Below, piece by piece: positions 32,677 to 35,294 of a stretch of 35,294 bases of DNA (position 1 is its first letter; every line of letters starts with the position of its first letter). The notes under the pieces are model-generated. The model was not told where the DNA came from, did not search any database, and saw only the letters and a program-made list of their open reading frames with translations. The position numbers and the translations under genes were made by a program. Source of the DNA: Natrialba swarupiae (GTDB lineage: Archaea > Halobacteriota > Halobacteria > Halobacteriales > Natrialbaceae); NCBI RefSeq assembly GCF_008245225.1, contig NZ_VTAW01000036.1, positions 1 through 35,294 of the forward strand. Reading direction: 5' to 3'.

Positions 32677-35040
32677 TCAGCGAACCGACTCGAGTAACAG
32701 CTTCTGTTCGACCCGTTTGACTTCGTGTTGGACGTCGCGGACGGCGTCGATGTTCGCCGAGATCGAACTCACCCCCTCGTTGACGAGGAACTGGACCATG
32801 TCGGGTTTCGAGCCGGCCTGGCCGCAGATGCTCGTATCGACGTCGTGTTCGCGACAGGTCTCGATGACGTCGCCGATCAGTCGCAAGACGCCGGGGTGGA
32901 GTTCGTCGAAGCGGTCGGCGACGTGTTTGTTGTTCCGGTCGACCGCGAGCGTGTACTGGGTGAGGTCGTTCGTCCCGAAGGAGGCGAAGTCGATACCGGT
33001 GGCGGCCAGTTCGTCGGCACAGAGTGCTGACGCTGGCGTCTCGATCATGACGCCCCACTTTCGCTTCTCGGGATCGATCCCCGCCTTCGTCATCTGCCGT
33101 TTGGCGCGGTGGACGTCCTCCGCGTCGTTGACCAGCGGGAGCATGATCTCGACGTTGTCGTATCCCATCTCGTAGAGCCGGCGGAACGCCTCGAGTTCGT
33201 GGGCGAAGACGTCGGTCCGATCCAGCGATCGCCGGATGCCCCGGTAGCCGAGCATCGGGTTGTGTTCGGCGGGCTCGTCGGCGCCGCCCTCGAGTTCGCG
33301 GAACTCGTCGGTCGGCGCGTCGAGCGTGCGGACGCGAACGGGGCGGGGGTAGAACTCGTCTGCGACGCTGCGGATCCCCTGGACGAGTTCGTTCGTGTAG
33401 GCGTCGGCGCCGTTCTCTTCGATGAACTTCTCGGGTGTCTGGTTCAGCGAGAGGATCATGTGCTCGGTGCGCAGGAGGCCGACGCCGTCTGCGCCGGTCG
33501 CCGCCGCGCGTTCGGCGGCTTCGGGGATCGAGACGTTAACCTTGACCTCCGTCGCGGTCATGGGTTTGACCGGCGATTGCGGGCGGACCTCTTCGACCGG
33601 CTCCGTTTCCTCTTCGGGTTCGACCTCGGCTCCCTCGAGGACCGCGCCTCGCTCGCCGTCTAAGGTGACGACCTCGCCGTCGTTCAGGACGGTTGTCGCG
33701 TTGGTCGTCCCGACGATGGCGGGGACGCCGAGTTCGCGCGAGACGATCGCGGCGTGACTGGTCATCCCGCCCTCGTCGGTGATGATCCCCGAAGCGCGTT
33801 TCATCGCGGGCACCATGTCGGGCATCGTCATCTCGGTGACGATGACGTCGCCGTCGCTCACTTTGGCCAGATCGTCGAGTTTGGTGACGATCTTCGCCGG
33901 CCCGCTGACGATGCCGGGGCTCGAACCGAGTCCGTCGACGACGATCTCGCCGCTGTCGGTGCCCGTCGCGTCGCTTCCCTGTGCGGACTGGACGCTACCA
34001 CTTCCGTCGGTGACGCCCGTAATGGGATCGGCGGTTTCCTCGAGTGAATCGGTCGCGGCGTCTGCCCTGTCGGTCTCGTCGATCGTCGTAATCGGACGCG
34101 ACTGGAGCATGAACACCTCTCCGTCGACTATCGCCCACTCGACGTCCTGGGGTTCGTCGTAGTGGTCTTCGACGCGTTCGCCGAGGTCGACGAGCGCGTC
34201 GATCTCCGCGTCGGTGACGACGCGTTCGTCGCGTCTGTCTTCGGGAACCGCTCGCTCGACGGTTTCGCCGGTTTCGGCGTCTTTGACGTGCATCACCTTC
34301 TTCTCGGCGACGGTGACGTCGACCGACCGGTCCTCGCGCGAGACGACGTAGTTGTCCGGCGAGACGGCACCGGAGACGACGGCCTCACCGAGGCCCCACG
34401 CCGCCTCGATGATCATCGTCGGATCGCCCGTCGAGGGGTGGCTGGTGAACATCACGCCGGATTTTTTGGCGTCGACCATCTGCTGGACGACGACGGCGAT
34501 GTTGACCGTCGAGTGGTCGAACCCCTGCTCCTGGCGGTAGTAGATCGCACGCTGGGTAAACAGCGACGCCCAGCACTCTCGAACGCGCTCGAGGAGCCGA
34601 TCCTCGGTCACGTTGAGAAACGTCTCCTGTTGGCCGGCGAAGGAGGCATCCGGGAGATCCTCTGCGGTCGCCGACGAACGGACGGCGACGAACGCCCCAC
34701 CGTCGTCCGACGAGTCGTCGGTGTCCGTCCCTATCTCGTCGTACGCAGCGAGGATCTCCTCGCGTAGGTCGTCGGGAAACGGCGTTTCGAGGATCAGTTC
34801 CTGTGCCCGGTCGGCGGCCTCGGCGAGAGCGGCGGAGTCGTCGGCGTCGACGTCGACGGCGGCGAACAGTTCGTCGTCGATGCCGGCCTCCTCGATGAAC
34901 GATCGATACGTGCCGGCAGTTACGACGAATCCCGGCGGAACGGGCAGGCCCGCACCCGTGAGTTCTCCCAGGGAAGCACCTTTCCCGCCGACCGTCTCGA
35001 GGTCGTCGGCACCGATTTCGTCCAGCCAGAGTACAGCCAT
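32677..35040 (-). CDS. ppsA: Phosphoenolpyruvate synthase
   Basis: A 787-residue enzyme that converts pyruvate, ATP and water to phosphoenolpyruvate, AMP and phosphate, the first step of gluconeogenesis from pyruvate. The N-terminal ATP-binding domain (about 15-320) has VGGKGASLGEL and VRSSATAEDLPDASFAGQQ. The swivelling domain carries the phosphorylated histidine H429 (GGMTSHAAIVSRELG). The C-terminal PEP/pyruvate barrel has the catalytic C739 in SICGQAGSKPD and SFGTNDLTQYTLAVDRN. A hydrophilic Asp/Ser/Thr-rich linker (about 320-365) joins the first two domains. Length is close to the family norm. A leaderless promoter box lies just upstream. Confidence 0.96.
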   Translation of the reverse strand: MAVLWLDEIGADDLETVGGKGASLGELTGAGLPVPPGFVVTAGTYRSFIEEAGIDDELFAAVDVDADDSAALAEAADRAQELILETPFPDDLREEILAAYDEIGTDTDDSSDDGGAFVAVRSSATAEDLPDASFAGQQETFLNVTEDRLLERVRECWASLFTQRAIYYRQEQGFDHSTVNIAVVVQQMVDAKKSGVMFTSHPSTGDPTMIIEAAWGLGEAVVSGAVSPDNYVVSREDRSVDVTVAEKKVMHVKDAETGETVERAVPEDRRDERVVTDAEIDALVDLGERVEDHYDEPQDVEWAIVDGEVFMLQSRPITTIDETDRADAATDSLEETADPITGVTDGSGSVQSAQGSDATGTDSGEIVVDGLGSSPGIVSGPAKIVTKLDDLAKVSDGDVIVTEMTMPDMVPAMKRASGIITDEGGMTSHAAIVSRELGVPAIVGTTNATTVLNDGEVVTLDGERGAVLEGAEVEPEEETEPVEEVRPQSPVKPMTATEVKVNVSIPEAAERAAATGADGVGLLRTEHMILSLNQTPEKFIEENGADAYTNELVQGIRSVADEFYPRPVRVRTLDAPTDEFRELEGGADEPAEHNPMLGYRGIRRSLDRTDVFAHELEAFRRLYEMGYDNVEIMLPLVNDAEDVHRAKRQMTKAGIDPEKRKWGVMIETPASALCADELAATGIDFASFGTNDLTQYTLAVDRNNKHVADRFDELHPGVLRLIGDVIETCREHDVDTSICGQAGSKPDMVQFLVNEGVSSISANIDAVRDVQHEVKRVEQKLLLESVR

Positions 35041-35063
35041 CTCTACTTGCGTGGACAGGAGAA

Positions 35064-35072
35064 CGAATAAAG
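35064..35072 (-). promoter_or_regulatory. TATA-like box for ppsA
   Basis: CTTTATTCG on the minus strand is centred about 28 bases before the ATG at 35040, the classic leaderless spacing. Confidence 0.6.
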
Positions 35073-35217
35073 AAGGTTGCGACCGACGGTCGGAAATCGG
35101 AACTCGAAACTGAATTAGAATCCCGTGCGGGCGGAGATGTTTGTACTCGGTCTAGCAGTACTTCCGGGGTTTAGTTCCAGCAGCTGTTTTTCGGCGTAGA
35201 ACACGTCTATTGACAGA

Positions 35218-35294
35218 ATGAAAGAGACGAAACGTGCTCAGGCGGAAGGGCTACAGTTTCTCAGCAATTACTGTTCAGCATTCACGACTCGGTT
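35218..35294 (+). CDS. Possible start of a gene running off the right edge
   Basis: An ATG at 35218 opens a frame (MKETKRAQAEGLQFLSNYC) that has no stop before the window ends. The surrounding 200 bases are less GC-rich than the rest of the window and no domain can be seen in 25 residues. It may equally be non-coding. Confidence 0.2.
   Translation, partial: MKETKRAQAEGLQFLSNYCSAFTTR

Noticed and set aside
1-35294. CRISPR array
   Set aside because: No set of regularly spaced repeats was found; the short tandem repeats have two copies with no spacers.
1-35294. Intact insertion sequence or integrase
   Set aside because: No frame shows a transposase or tyrosine recombinase motif, and no matching terminal inverted repeats were seen around the lower-GC block.

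Overview
The window is haloarchaeal chromosome. Coding is GC-rich, proteins are strongly acidic, CTCGAG-type words are everywhere, and many genes have a TATA-like box about 26-29 bases before the start codon, which suggests leaderless transcripts. The gene set fits: a general transcription factor TFB, archaeal type II 3-dehydroquinate synthase, Tat-dependent secreted proteins, and a DUF7344-like winged helix. Natrialbaceae (the Natrinema / Haloterrigena / Natronorubrum side) is my guess from general resemblance, not proof. Most of the window is ordinary single-copy chromosome, with one small foreign-looking patch near 21.2-23.3 kb and one odd repeat structure after a tRNA near 26.3-26.5 kb.

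Layout. 0-3.7 kb: the end of an unknown gene, a CPBP membrane protease, a small membrane protein, a convergent HAD phosphatase, a CARF-like/winged-helix regulator of the HFX_2341 type, and a small protein with a TFB-like cyclin-box pattern. 3.8-9.4 kb: AroB' (3-dehydroquinate synthase II), zinc-ribbon proteins, AroD, TFB, a DUF84 nucleotide phosphatase and a 77-residue winged-helix protein. AroB' and AroD supply early steps towards chorismate. 9.5-13.5 kb: a double winged-helix regulator, two tandem SPFH/stomatin paralogues and an NfeD protein, a membrane-quality or raft-type module. 13.7-21.1 kb: a secreted Tat protein, a sugar nucleotidyltransferase, two small DNA-binding proteins, a saccharopine-dehydrogenase-like oxidoreductase, a MATE exporter, a LysE exporter and PabC.

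21.2-25.6 kb: pabB and pabA overlap and read leftward. pabC lies further left in the same direction but is separated from them by about 2.2 kb holding an opposite-strand, lower-GC, cysteine-rich Tat lipoprotein gene. The pab genes turn chorismate into p-aminobenzoate for folate, so they draw on the pathway served by aroB' and aroD.

25.7-35.3 kb: a GtrA membrane protein, initiator tRNA-Met with a partial downstream copy of its 3' half inside hairpins, a 50-residue double C2H2 zinc finger, methionyl-tRNA synthetase, an NSS sodium symporter, a small membrane protein, an MfnA-type aspartate/tyrosine decarboxylase and phosphoenolpyruvate synthase. No CRISPR array, rRNA, intact transposase or integrase was found. 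The strongest leads are the tRNA-linked repeat, the interrupted pab cluster with its cysteine-rich lipoprotein, and the CARF-like regulator without visible CRISPR genes.
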